From contig NZ_CP050063.1 in NCBI RefSeq assembly GCF_011604685.1, forward strand, positions 8,225,001-8,289,000: a DNA stretch of 64,000 bases, written 5' to 3'. The stretch's first letter is position 1. Every line of letters begins with the position of its first letter. The translations under genes were made by a program, and so were the position numbers. Positions 38,047 through 46,110 of the stretch are shown here, in pieces. The stretch is from Spirosoma aureum (GTDB taxonomy: Bacteria > Bacteroidota > Bacteroidia > Cytophagales > Spirosomataceae). The notes under the pieces are model-generated. The model was not told the origin of the DNA. It saw only the letters and a list, made by a program, of their open reading frames with translations, and did no database searches.

Positions 38047-38244
38047 CTATTGCTCGGTATGGTTGCCATACATTCTTTCTTTGTAGGCAGCCTTGATGAT
38101 CTCGGTGCGACGCTTTACCGACGGTTTTTGGAAAGCCGTCCGCGACCGCAACTGCCGTAACACGCCCGTCTTCTCGAACTTCTTTTTGAAGCGTTTGAGG
38201 GCCTTGTCAATCGACTCGTTGTCTTTTACGTTAATGATAAGCAT
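38047..38244 (-). CDS. rpsU: 30S ribosomal protein S21
   Basis: 65 residues, basic. MLIINVKDNESIDKALKRFKKKFEKTG and LRSRTAFQKPSVKRRTEI are typical of bacterial S21. Component of the small ribosomal subunit near the anti-Shine-Dalgarno region; in Bacteroidota S21 has been implicated in hiding that region, consistent with weak Shine-Dalgarno use here. Own promoter at 38280-38310. Confidence 0.95.
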   Translation of the reverse strand: MLIINVKDNESIDKALKRFKKKFEKTGVLRQLRSRTAFQKPSVKRRTEIIKAAYKERMYGNHTEQ

Positions 38245-38279
38245 GTTTTAAATATTGTATTTTAGCTAAAACCGGACGG

Positions 38280-38310
38280 CAAAGATAATAGATTTGCGAC
38301 TATGAAGCAA
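38280..38310 (-). promoter_or_regulatory. rpsU promoter
   Basis: On the minus strand TTG (38308-38310), 20 bases, then TATCTTTG (38280-38287), an exact TAnnTTTG box. The -33 element lies inside the first codons of the divergent ppx-type gene. Confidence 0.6.
38289..38296 (+). promoter_or_regulatory. -7 box of the ppx-type gene
   Basis: TAGATTTG, an exact TAnnTTTG match, one base from the opposing rpsU -7 box and 5 bases before the ATG at 38302. Transcripts would have almost no 5' leader. Confidence 0.4.
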
Positions 38311-39225
38311 GCTATTATTGACTTAGGAACCAATACATTTCACCTGCTTATCGTCGAAAAAGCCGACTCAGCGTATAAGATCTTGTTCCGCGAAAGCCGC
38401 CCGGCTAAAATTGGACAGGCGGGCATTAATCAGGGCATTATCACCGAAGAGGGCATCGGTCGTGCGCTGGATGTGCTGAGGTATTTCCGGCAAGTGCTCG
38501 ATCAATATAGTGTAGCGCCAGAGCAGATCGTAGCCATGGGTACAAGTGCCATCCGTGTCGCCCGTAATCAGCGTGAGTTTATCGACTGTGTCCAACAGGC
38601 AACCGGCATTCCGATTCAGGTTATCTCGGGTGAGTCGGAGGCTGAATACATTTACAAAGGTGTACGCTTTGCCGGAGCGCTAACCGACTCAACGGCACTG
38701 GTGATGGATATCGGCGGTGGTAGTGTCGAGTTTATTCTGAGCAACCAGAGCCGGGTTTTCTGGAAACAGAGTTTTGAGATTGGGGGCCAACGTTTACGGG
38801 AACGGTTTATGACGAACGACCCCATTGCTGCCAGTAGCATTCGCCGACTGCACGACTATTTTCAGGAACAATTACTACCACTGGCGAATGCCATTCACCA
38901 GTACCATCCGGCGGTATTAGTTGGCTCATCGGGTTCGTTCGATACGCTGGTCGATATGTGGTTCATGCACGAACACGGTCACTTACCCGATCCAGAACAA
39001 AGCACGTTTGCATTGCCAGTTGCTGAGTTTTACCGCGCCTATGAATTACTCGTTACCCGCAATCATGCCGATCGTATGCAGATTCCGGGCATGATTGAAC
39101 TACGCGTCGATATGATCGTTGTGGCGGTTTGCCTGATTGATTACGTACTAAAAACATATGGTATTTCGCATATTCAAACGTCTACCTATTCCCTGAAAGA
39201 AGGCGTTTTAGCGTCGCTCCTTTAA
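38302..39225 (+). CDS. Ppx/GppA family phosphatase (exopolyphosphatase)
   Basis: 307 residues. ASKHA-fold phosphatase: phosphate-1 motif IDLGTNTFHLLI at 6, AMGTSAIRVARN at about 75, phosphate-2 motif VMDIGGGSVEFIL at about 135 and VGSSGSFDTLVDM. The length matches the short Ppx/GppA form without the HD domain. It hydrolyses polyphosphate or pppGpp; which one is not clear by eye. Divergent from rpsU. Confidence 0.9.
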   Translation: MKQAIIDLGTNTFHLLIVEKADSAYKILFRESRPAKIGQAGINQGIITEEGIGRALDVLRYFRQVLDQYSVAPEQIVAMGTSAIRVARNQREFIDCVQQATGIPIQVISGESEAEYIYKGVRFAGALTDSTALVMDIGGGSVEFILSNQSRVFWKQSFEIGGQRLRERFMTNDPIAASSIRRLHDYFQEQLLPLANAIHQYHPAVLVGSSGSFDTLVDMWFMHEHGHLPDPEQSTFALPVAEFYRAYELLVTRNHADRMQIPGMIELRVDMIVVAVCLIDYVLKTYGISHIQTSTYSLKEGVLASLL

Positions 39226-39231
39226 ATGAAG

Positions 39232-39348
39232 AATGATTGATGGAAAATGTACAAGACTTCGTAGACTGGTAACAGGTAAGTTTTGCGCCCATTAAGCTTT
39301 TAACGTCATCAGCAATTGTTCATCGTTCATTCTTTATTCTCCATCAGT
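39232..39348. repeat. Imperfect inverted repeat between ppx and BASS genes
   Basis: AATGATTGATGGAAAAT (39232-39248) is matched on the other strand near 39332-39348 by AATGACTGATGGAGAAT (15 of 17 positions). The arms flank an 80-base middle. The right arm ends shortly before the ATG at 39360. Same ATGA-rich style as the spacers in sufC-sufD and eboB-eboC. Confidence 0.4.
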
Positions 39349-39359
39349 CATTTTATAAA

Positions 39360-40361
39360 ATGAAAGCCGAAACCAATGAACGCTCGTCGTATCGGAATTT
39401 GATTTATACTGCATTGATCATTGTGTCTGTAATCGTGGCGCTAACCTTTCCGGGGCCATTCACAGAGATCAATGGTTTTCCGCTAAAAAAACTGATTGTT
39501 CCTTTGCTGCAGATCATTATGCTGGGCATGGGTACAACCATGTCAATCAAGGATTTCGAGAGCGTTATTCAGCAACCACGAGCTGTATTCATTGGCGTGT
39601 CATGCCACTTTCTTATTATGCCGCTGTTGGGTTTTACCTTAGCCAACGTATTTAGTTTCCCCCCCGAAATTGCTGCAGGTGTTGTGCTGATTGGTTGCTC
39701 ACCGAGCGGGCTGGCCTCGAACGTAATGTGTTTTATAGCCAAAGCCAATGTGCCCCTCTCAATCACAATCACAACACTGGCAACGTTGCTGGCTCCCTTC
39801 CTGATGCCTGCCCTGATGAAATTGCTGGCCGGGCAGTTTATACAGATTTCGCTTTGGGATATGATGATCCATATTACCGAGATTGTGATTGTGCCGGTAG
39901 TAGTCGGACTGATTCTGAACCGTATTTTCCACAAATCAGCCGTCATGATCAACCGCGTTATGCCCCTGCTTTCCATGGCAGGCATCGTACTTATCGTTGC
40001 GATTATCACGGCGGCCGGGCGCGACAGCCTGCTTACGGTTGGCTGGACGCTGGCTCTCTGCGTTCTGATTCACAACCTGACGGGCTTCACATTGGGCTAT
40101 TGGGCGGCCCGACTATTTGGTATGGATGAGCAAAGTTGCCGTACGGTTGCTATTGAAGTAGGGTTACAAAACGGCGGGCTGGCATCTGGCATTGCGGTGC
40201 AGATGGGCAAAGTTGCTACCGTAGGGCTTGCTCCTGCCCTGTTCGGCCCAATTATGAATACAACCGGCTCACTACTAGCCACCTACTGGAGTCAGCATCC
40301 ACCGAAAGAAATAGCGATTGACAATACATCACCCCAGTCAATGAAAGCACAGGACGCTTGA
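39360..40361 (+). CDS. Bile acid:sodium symporter family transporter
   Basis: 333 residues with about nine or ten membrane helices. BASS family features: PLLQIIMLGMGTTMSIKDFESV in TM2, GVVLIGCSPSGLASNVMCFIAKANVPLSITITTLATLLAPF in the core (crossover region), and VAIEVGLQNGGLASGIAVQMG in the second core motif. These transport an organic anion with sodium; the substrate is unknown. Confidence 0.93.
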   Translation: MKAETNERSSYRNLIYTALIIVSVIVALTFPGPFTEINGFPLKKLIVPLLQIIMLGMGTTMSIKDFESVIQQPRAVFIGVSCHFLIMPLLGFTLANVFSFPPEIAAGVVLIGCSPSGLASNVMCFIAKANVPLSITITTLATLLAPFLMPALMKLLAGQFIQISLWDMMIHITEIVIVPVVVGLILNRIFHKSAVMINRVMPLLSMAGIVLIVAIITAAGRDSLLTVGWTLALCVLIHNLTGFTLGYWAARLFGMDEQSCRTVAIEVGLQNGGLASGIAVQMGKVATVGLAPALFGPIMNTTGSLLATYWSQHPPKEIAIDNTSPQSMKAQDA

Positions 40362-40440
40362 CCGATTTGCAGTTGCCTTTTCAAGTTTTCATTACATCGG
40401 GTATTAAGGTGACGGGTAATCTCAGTCGTTTCTAAATTCA

Positions 40441-40538
40441 ATTCTCATCTTATGGGTGTCAGGGTAGGCCATGCCACGGTTTATTAATCGTCACCAGGAA
40501 CCGTGGCATGGTCTACCCGACACCCATAAGATGAGAAT
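40441..40538. repeat. Palindromic intergenic repeat, copy B
   Basis: A 40-bp nearly perfect inverted repeat, arms 40441-40481 and 40499-40538, with one mismatch and one bulged base. The inner part GCCATGCCACGGTT/AACCGTGGCATGG is the core shared with copies A and C (G to A in the core, with T on the other arm, so it forms A-T instead of G-C). The outer arms contain ATTCTCATCTTATGGGTGTC and its complement and are unlike A and C. The loop has 17 nt. Confidence 0.88.
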
Positions 40539-40653
40539 ACAGGCAATTGCGCGGGCAAAAGCCCAGGATAAATTTCATATCCCTTCGTTTTAAAAACCTC
40601 TATCTTAGCAAAGCTATAACACTTGAAACCGAGTTCTCTTCCAGGCTACTACA

Positions 40654-41073
40654 ATGAAAATCCTCAGCATACTACTTGCTATTCTATTGGGGCTATCAAC
40701 CCTTACATCAGCTCAGACTAAATCCGCTGAAAACCAGACTAAATCCGTTGAAAACGAAAAATTTGTTTTCCTAAATAATGGCGCAACAATCGGTATGATT
40801 GTCAAATCGGTTCTAAAAGCTGATAAACAACGGCTTAAGCTTACCGACCAGCAACTACCTAAAGCCAAACAGATTATTACCGATGCCACTGTAAAGTATA
40901 ACGAGGGCGTAAAACAATTAAAAAAGTCGGGGCTCAATAATCAAAAACTAAGAGTGTTGGCCGTTGCGGTAGAAACCGAAAAAGTACACCAGTATAAATC
41001 CATACTGACTCCCGAACAATACGCCATACTGGTCGCTCAGCACAAGAAAGTATACCCAGAAAGCAAAGTTTAG
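40654..41073 (+). CDS. Small secreted helical protein, function unknown
   Basis: 139 residues, signal peptide ending STLTSAQ. Then a duplicated heptad QTKSAEN/QTKSVEN (from a 21-bp tandem repeat at 40714-40755), and a helical lysine-rich body (LKLTDQQLPKAKQIITDATVKYNEGVKQLKKSG) ending with a segment ILTPEQYAILVAQHKKVYP. The overall pattern resembles small periplasmic helical hairpin proteins in which a terminal LTPEQ motif is common. No assigned role. Confidence 0.7.
   Translation: MKILSILLAILLGLSTLTSAQTKSAENQTKSVENEKFVFLNNGATIGMIVKSVLKADKQRLKLTDQQLPKAKQIITDATVKYNEGVKQLKKSGLNNQKLRVLAVAVETEKVHQYKSILTPEQYAILVAQHKKVYPESKV
40714..40755 (+). repeat. 21-bp tandem duplication inside a gene
   Basis: Two 21-base units (40714-40734 and 40735-40755) differing by one base (CCGCTG against CCGTTG). 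In frame, giving QTKSAEN then QTKSVEN just after the signal peptide. Confidence 0.85.
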
Positions 41074-41150
41074 GATTACAGCATCGATGCATTGCTATTT
41101 TTGATAAACACCAAGTTGTATATACAACTTTTCTTTATAATCTTTACCCG

Positions 41151-41552
41151 ATGGATGCTGATAATTATTGCATAGCCGGGCGGCTCAGAATGCTGGCCCG
41201 AATTGTAACGAGTCGGTATAACGAAGCTTTCGCACCGCTCGGTGTAACATTGGCGCAGGCGGGTTTATTGATGAATATCTTCGCACGACCGGGTGTAAGG
41301 CAGGCCCAACTGGGGAAATTGTTGCAGATCGAAAAATCGGCTATGAACCGGGATGTGCAACTGCTGCAAAAAAACGGCTGGCTGACTGACAATCTACGGA
41401 ATGGCCTTTACCTGACTAGCGAAGGAACGGTCCTGGCCAAACAATGCCACAAAATCTGGAAGGTTATGAATCAGACGGTTCGCGATGACCTTGGCCAGGA
41501 CGCGGTAGGCGGTCTGACGATACTTTCTGAAAAATTAATTGCTAAATCATAG
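41151..41552 (+). CDS. MarR family transcriptional regulator
   Basis: 133 residues. Winged helix with RYNEAFAPLGVTLAQAGLLMNI, RQAQLGKLLQIEKSAMNRDVQLLQKNGWL (recognition helix) and the wing GLYLTSEGTVLAKQ. Likely controls the DinB gene 36 bases downstream and perhaps the next two genes (inference). Confidence 0.9.
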   Translation: MDADNYCIAGRLRMLARIVTSRYNEAFAPLGVTLAQAGLLMNIFARPGVRQAQLGKLLQIEKSAMNRDVQLLQKNGWLTDNLRNGLYLTSEGTVLAKQCHKIWKVMNQTVRDDLGQDAVGGLTILSEKLIAKS

Positions 41553-41588
41553 AAACCACCGCCAGGCCATACTCCTACCCACAAAGCT

Positions 41589-42041
41589 ATGAAAACCGAA
41601 CTGCTTACCCAACTCTGGAGCCAGCACCAGCAGATTATTCAGGCTGCACTTAGCAAGCTAAACGACGAAAACCGTAAAAATCGACTCATCGCTGAAACGG
41701 CCTCCGTAGGATTTATCGCCCTGCATATGGCCGAAACAATGTTGTTTTTTTCGGCCTTTTTGTTCAAGTCGCCGGTCGATTTCAGACCCTTAACCCTACG
41801 CATGACCGACGAAGGACACGACATTGAATTGAACCGGATAAACACCCTGATGCAGCAAGCCATGGCTATACTGACTGATGCTTTTTCAGGGTTAATTGAT
41901 GAGCAATGGAATGAAGTTCTCCAGTCGCCATTTGGTGAACTAACCCGTCAACAGGCCCTGGTCAGGTTAATGCATCATAATTCACACCACATCGGGCAAA
42001 TTGTGCAGGCAATGAAAAAAGGGAAAGAATTTGTCCTTTGA
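41589..42041 (+). CDS. DinB family protein
   Basis: 150 residues, four-helix bundle. The metal ligands typical of DinB/YfiT proteins are seen as His46 in FIALHMAET and a HxxxH in LMHHNSHHIGQI (about 130/134). Such proteins act as metal-dependent thiol transferases or are of unknown activity. Immediately behind a MarR regulator, so probably induced by a small molecule stress (inference). Confidence 0.85.
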   Translation: MKTELLTQLWSQHQQIIQAALSKLNDENRKNRLIAETASVGFIALHMAETMLFFSAFLFKSPVDFRPLTLRMTDEGHDIELNRINTLMQQAMAILTDAFSGLIDEQWNEVLQSPFGELTRQQALVRLMHHNSHHIGQIVQAMKKGKEFVL

Positions 42042-42104
42042 TATGCAGCCGAACCCTTGAACAATTTCCTTAAGTATAACTCATCAATTAGAACAACTGC
42101 ATTT

Positions 42105-42617
42105 ATGGTACCGAATGAACTTGAGCAGACAGAACGCACTCGTACCTATTCATGGGAAGACCAATCGATTGGCGCGAAAATAGGCGCTACTTTATCCGGA
42201 ATGGATTATCTGTTGGGCATGATGGCGGGAAAATACCCGGCTCCCGCCATTGCCCATACGCTCGATATGGGTCTTGAATCGGTCGAAGCGGGCAAGGTCA
42301 TCTTCTCAATCGTGCCGCAGGAGTTTCATTATAATCCAATCGGAGCGGTTCACGGTGGTGTTTTCTGCACCATGCTCGACTCGGCTTTAGCCTGCGCGAT
42401 TCACTCAACCTTACCGGCCGGTACGGGTTATACGACACTCGAATTGAAGGTTAATCTGGTTCGGCCATTAACGGTCAATACGGGCAAAGTGCTGGCAATC
42501 GGGACGCTCATCCACGCGGGTCGGACGATAGCCACTGCCGAAGGTAAAATCGTGGATGAGCAGGGCAAGCTTTACGCACACGCCACCACAACCTGTATGC
42601 TATTTCCCTGGAAATAA
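42105..42617 (+). CDS. PaaI-like hotdog thioesterase
   Basis: 170 residues from the ATG at 42105; an in-frame TTG at 42057 is less likely. Hotdog fold with YNPIGAVHGGVFCTMLDSALACAIHSTLP, the PaaI catalytic helix, and TTLELKVNLVRPL. It hydrolyses an acyl-CoA in the cytoplasm. It lies 63 bases after the DinB gene, same direction. Confidence 0.88.
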   Translation: MVPNELEQTERTRTYSWEDQSIGAKIGATLSGMDYLLGMMAGKYPAPAIAHTLDMGLESVEAGKVIFSIVPQEFHYNPIGAVHGGVFCTMLDSALACAIHSTLPAGTGYTTLELKVNLVRPLTVNTGKVLAIGTLIHAGRTIATAEGKIVDEQGKLYAHATTTCMLFPWK

Positions 42618-42661
42618 CCGGGTTCGAATTCCTGTCAACAAGACGTTCAGCACCTATACTC

Positions 42662-43315
42662 ATGATCGAGCATCACCTCAGTGTCAAGCGTACGGCCCGC
42701 TATTACACGATTGGCGCCTTAACTGACCGCACAAAAAATATCTGGTTTTGCCTTCATGGATTTGGGCAGCTAGCCCAGTATTTCGGCCGCAAGTTTACCA
42801 GCCTGTCAGACGATCAGACACTTATAATTGTACCTGAGGGACTATCCCGATTGTATTTAGACAATGATTATCAACGCATTGGGGCTTCATGGTTAACACG
42901 CGAGGATCGGGAATGTGAGATCAGTGACTTTTTAGCCTATCTGAATTCACTGTATGATCTTATTTTAGAGGGCCATTCTACCGACGATCTGCACGTTACG
43001 CTGCTTGGTTTTTCGCAAGGCGCAGCCACTGCCTGCCGGTGGCTGAATGATAGCCACATCCGTGCTAATCGATTAATTCTTTGGGCTGGGTATTTTCCGA
43101 ATGGCTTGCGCGAGTTGATTGACCCCGATAAACTCAAAAATGTTGATACACACTACGTTTATGGCCGACAAGATCAATACATTGCCCAATTAGACAATGT
43201 TGACCGGTATTTATACCAGCTCCAGATCGATGCCCCAGGGCTGAAAATAACCCCTTTTAACGGCGGCCATCAGGTAAATCCAGATGTCCTGACCGAACTT
43301 GTTGCGGGCTCATAG
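42662..43315 (+). CDS. Carboxylesterase/phospholipase-type alpha/beta hydrolase
   Basis: 217 residues, no signal peptide. Oxyanion motif CLHGFGQ, nucleophile elbow LGFSQGAATACRW, an Asp in YGRQDQYI and a late His in FNGGHQVNP, giving a complete triad of the phospholipase/carboxylesterase type. Substrate unknown. Confidence 0.85.
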   Translation: MIEHHLSVKRTARYYTIGALTDRTKNIWFCLHGFGQLAQYFGRKFTSLSDDQTLIIVPEGLSRLYLDNDYQRIGASWLTREDRECEISDFLAYLNSLYDLILEGHSTDDLHVTLLGFSQGAATACRWLNDSHIRANRLILWAGYFPNGLRELIDPDKLKNVDTHYVYGRQDQYIAQLDNVDRYLYQLQIDAPGLKITPFNGGHQVNPDVLTELVAGS

Positions 43316-43345
43316 CGTTTCTGCACCTTAACTACTGATTATATC

Positions 43346-43369
43346 AGCAAAATGTAGCTACATTTTGCT
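43346..43369 (+). terminator. Perfect palindrome, terminator
   Basis: AGCAAAATGTAG (43346-43357) directly followed by its complement CTACATTTTGCT (43358-43369), then TTTTTATTTTAA. It is 31 bases after the preceding stop. The rest of the 240-base gap is very A/T-rich. Confidence 0.7.
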
Positions 43370-43555
43370 TTTTTATTTTAACGTCAACCTACCTTCCAGT
43401 CAATTTAAGTATCGGTAAAAAACTTTTCATGCAAGCTTAACGAATATTGTTGTGTAGAATTAGGTTGTTTTTTATAAATTTCGACTATAAACCCAATAAC
43501 GTAAACTACAAAATAATTAAAATATAATTTTAGTAACAAATTTCATAACCCGATC

Positions 43556-44353
43556 ATGTCTATACTCACCAGAAATAATGTACGACTGCTTGGCAATCAG
43601 CAAGCTGACAAAACATTAGTGTTTGCTCATGGGTTTGGCACCGATCAAACGGCCTGGAGTGAGGTGGCTCCTGCATTTTTTGACGATTGCCGGGTTGTTT
43701 TATTTGATTATGTAGGTGCCAACGAAAAAACTGTCCCATTCTTTAACGTAAAAAAATACCGGCAGTTATACTCATACGCTGACGATATTCTGGACATATT
43801 TGAAGAGCTCGACTTAAAAGATGTCATCTTTGTTGGTCACTCGGCTGGTGGTATGAGTGGAACGCTGGCAGCCCTTCAGGAGCCAACCTGGTTTTCACGG
43901 CTCGTGTTATTAAATTCTTCGCCATGCTATGTCAACGAAGAGAACTATGTAGGTGGTTTTAGTACAGAGTCACTGGACGATCTTTTCGCCCAAATGGAAA
44001 GCAATTTTCACGCTTGGGCCAGCGGTTTTGCCCCAATGGTCATGGCTAATGCAGACCGTCCTCAGTTTGCTTCAGCGTTTGCTAAAACTCTGTCAGCGAT
44101 GCGTCCCGATGTAGCGCTGGCAATTGCAAAAGTTATTTTTTACTCCGATCATAGAACCGATATTACCCGTTTACCACACCAGACCCTATTGGTTCAGGGC
44201 AAAGTAGACATTGCCGTTCCGGTTGATGTAAGTTATTATATGGAGAAACATATGCCTAATGCGATACTGACTTTTATCAATACAGAAGGCCATCTGCCAC
44301 ATATAAGTGGTGCCCAAGAGGTTATTCAGGCAATCAAGCCTTTTGTCAATTAA
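43556..44353 (+). CDS. RsbQ-like alpha/beta hydrolase
   Basis: 265 residues. Strongly like Bacillus RsbQ and plant KAI2/D14 receptors: LVFAHGFGTDQTAW near the start, elbow VGHSAGGMSG with Ser96, Asp218 in GKVDIAVP and His246 in EGHLPHIS, nearly the same numbering as RsbQ (Ser96, Asp219, His247). In Bacillus, RsbQ works with a PAS-domain phosphatase to sense energy stress through a small ligand. Here the gene is followed 87 bases later by a PAS-type histidine kinase, so it may feed a ligand signal to that kinase (inference). Confidence 0.9.
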   Translation: MSILTRNNVRLLGNQQADKTLVFAHGFGTDQTAWSEVAPAFFDDCRVVLFDYVGANEKTVPFFNVKKYRQLYSYADDILDIFEELDLKDVIFVGHSAGGMSGTLAALQEPTWFSRLVLLNSSPCYVNEENYVGGFSTESLDDLFAQMESNFHAWASGFAPMVMANADRPQFASAFAKTLSAMRPDVALAIAKVIFYSDHRTDITRLPHQTLLVQGKVDIAVPVDVSYYMEKHMPNAILTFINTEGHLPHISGAQEVIQAIKPFVN

Positions 44354-44440
44354 TCACTTTTATACCACTCGATATATTACCGATTTCATATTCCGTCTAC
44401 ACCGAATTTCTTAGTAGACTAGATTGGCAGCCCATCAATT

Positions 44441-46000
44441 ATGATTGATTTTAAAGCTCTGGAAAAACGTTTCCGCACTATTGAAGCCACCGAAATCGGT
44501 CCGAAACTACAGGAAGCTTATATAGCCGAAGTTCTCTCGTTCCTGAATGCGGATGGCTGTTACATTTTGCAGGAACGCGATGAGTGGACAGCTACTGTAC
44601 AATTTTCCAGTTTGGCAAAATCAGCTGCATTACCGCTCAATCCAGCACAACTAAACGATCTTACGCAGGAAAACTCTTTTTTTTTCGATCCTAACTTTAC
44701 GCCAAGACGTGCCCTGAAAGGATTACTTGGCTCCTACCGGCAGGTGGCAGGCTTTCGATTAAGCAATTATACGTTTAAAGGCTGGATACTGATCGGCTGG
44801 AAAATGCAAACTGATATTCTGCCCGACGAGGTTGAGGATATACTCTATCGGTTTGGCGATAAAGTGTTGATCAGTAGCTTATCGCTCCAGCGGATTGCCT
44901 TAGAACAACAGTATCGGTTTTTGTTCGGCATTGTTCCGCAAGCGGTTGTGCTTGTTAACGAAGAAGACGAAACAAGCTGGGTCAATCAGGCCGCCATTGA
45001 GCTACTGGATCTGGAACAGGGCGACCTTCGCCCACCGCCAGCCAACTTGTCCCTGGGGATGCTGAAGCTCCGCAACCAGGCCCTGAATCTGGATGCCATT
45101 AACCATACGGCTGCCGAGTTTATTCATAATCCGAACTTTAGCATCAAAGAATGGCTCTGGATATTTTCTGATCGGATTCTGTCGGTTCTGACAAGGCCCA
45201 TTTTTTCTCCCTATTTCAAAGGACGAATCTGGCTATTCAATGATGTAACCGAATTATACCATAAAAACCAGCAACTTTCAGACGCCAATCGCGAAATCGA
45301 AAACCTGATTAGCGTTATTGCACATGATCTAAAATCACCACTGGCTACACTTAGCTTTATCTTCAATTTCCTGCCCATGAATGGGCCCCTGAACGAAGAG
45401 CAAAACGAGAACATCGAATATGGTCAAAAAACCATTAAACGTGGCCTCAACCTCATCGATAGTATTGTTTATTTCAACAAACTCATCACCTCGAATCTGC
45501 CCGTGCAAATGGAAGATATCGAGCTGAATGACCTGATCGATGTCATCGTATCCGGCTTCTCGGCACAGGCTTATCAAAAAGAAATTACGCTACATACCGA
45601 ACACACGGACCAGTCGGTATTACTACACTCTGACCCCGAATCGCTGGTCCGTATTCTTGACAATCTCATCAGCAATGCCGTAAAATTCTCGCCATTCGGG
45701 CGAAGCATATATATTCAGCTCGCCTTACGGGATAACCAGCTAACAATTGCGGTGAAAGATGAAGGGCCGGGTCTCTCGCCCGACGATCGTATGAAATTAT
45801 TCAAGCGTTTTCAACGCTTATCGGCCCAGCCTACCAACAACGAAGGTTCATCGGGTTTAGGCTTATCCATCGTAAAAGCACTTACCGAAAAATTGGGCGC
45901 AACAATTGAGGTCGATAGCGAACTAAGCCAGGGAACCACATTCCGATTAGTCTTTCCGGCGGAGTTTGTCCGTGTCAGCAATCATCTGACGGCTAATTGA
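44441..46000 (+). CDS. PAS-domain sensor histidine kinase
   Basis: 519 residues, no membrane segment, so cytoplasmic. An N-terminal GAF-like region (about 20-150), a PAS-like domain (about 155-270) ending FNDVTELYHKNQQL, a HisKA with phospho-acceptor His295 in SVIAHDLKSPLATLSF and an ATPase domain with NLISNAVKFSP, VKDEGPGLSPDD and SGLGLSIVKALTEKLGA. No response regulator is next to it. The preceding RsbQ-like hydrolase suggests the PAS domain reads a product or complex of that enzyme. Confidence 0.92.
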   Translation: MIDFKALEKRFRTIEATEIGPKLQEAYIAEVLSFLNADGCYILQERDEWTATVQFSSLAKSAALPLNPAQLNDLTQENSFFFDPNFTPRRALKGLLGSYRQVAGFRLSNYTFKGWILIGWKMQTDILPDEVEDILYRFGDKVLISSLSLQRIALEQQYRFLFGIVPQAVVLVNEEDETSWVNQAAIELLDLEQGDLRPPPANLSLGMLKLRNQALNLDAINHTAAEFIHNPNFSIKEWLWIFSDRILSVLTRPIFSPYFKGRIWLFNDVTELYHKNQQLSDANREIENLISVIAHDLKSPLATLSFIFNFLPMNGPLNEEQNENIEYGQKTIKRGLNLIDSIVYFNKLITSNLPVQMEDIELNDLIDVIVSGFSAQAYQKEITLHTEHTDQSVLLHSDPESLVRILDNLISNAVKFSPFGRSIYIQLALRDNQLTIAVKDEGPGLSPDDRMKLFKRFQRLSAQPTNNEGSSGLGLSIVKALTEKLGATIEVDSELSQGTTFRLVFPAEFVRVSNHLTAN

Positions 46001-46110
46001 CCAATCGTTTTAATAGTGTATTTTTCTTCAACTTAAGACTGATCTATTCTGGATTAGAGTTAAAGACTGGTTGAAGAAATTGCTAATCTTTGCGCCTGAT
46101 CACTGCAATC

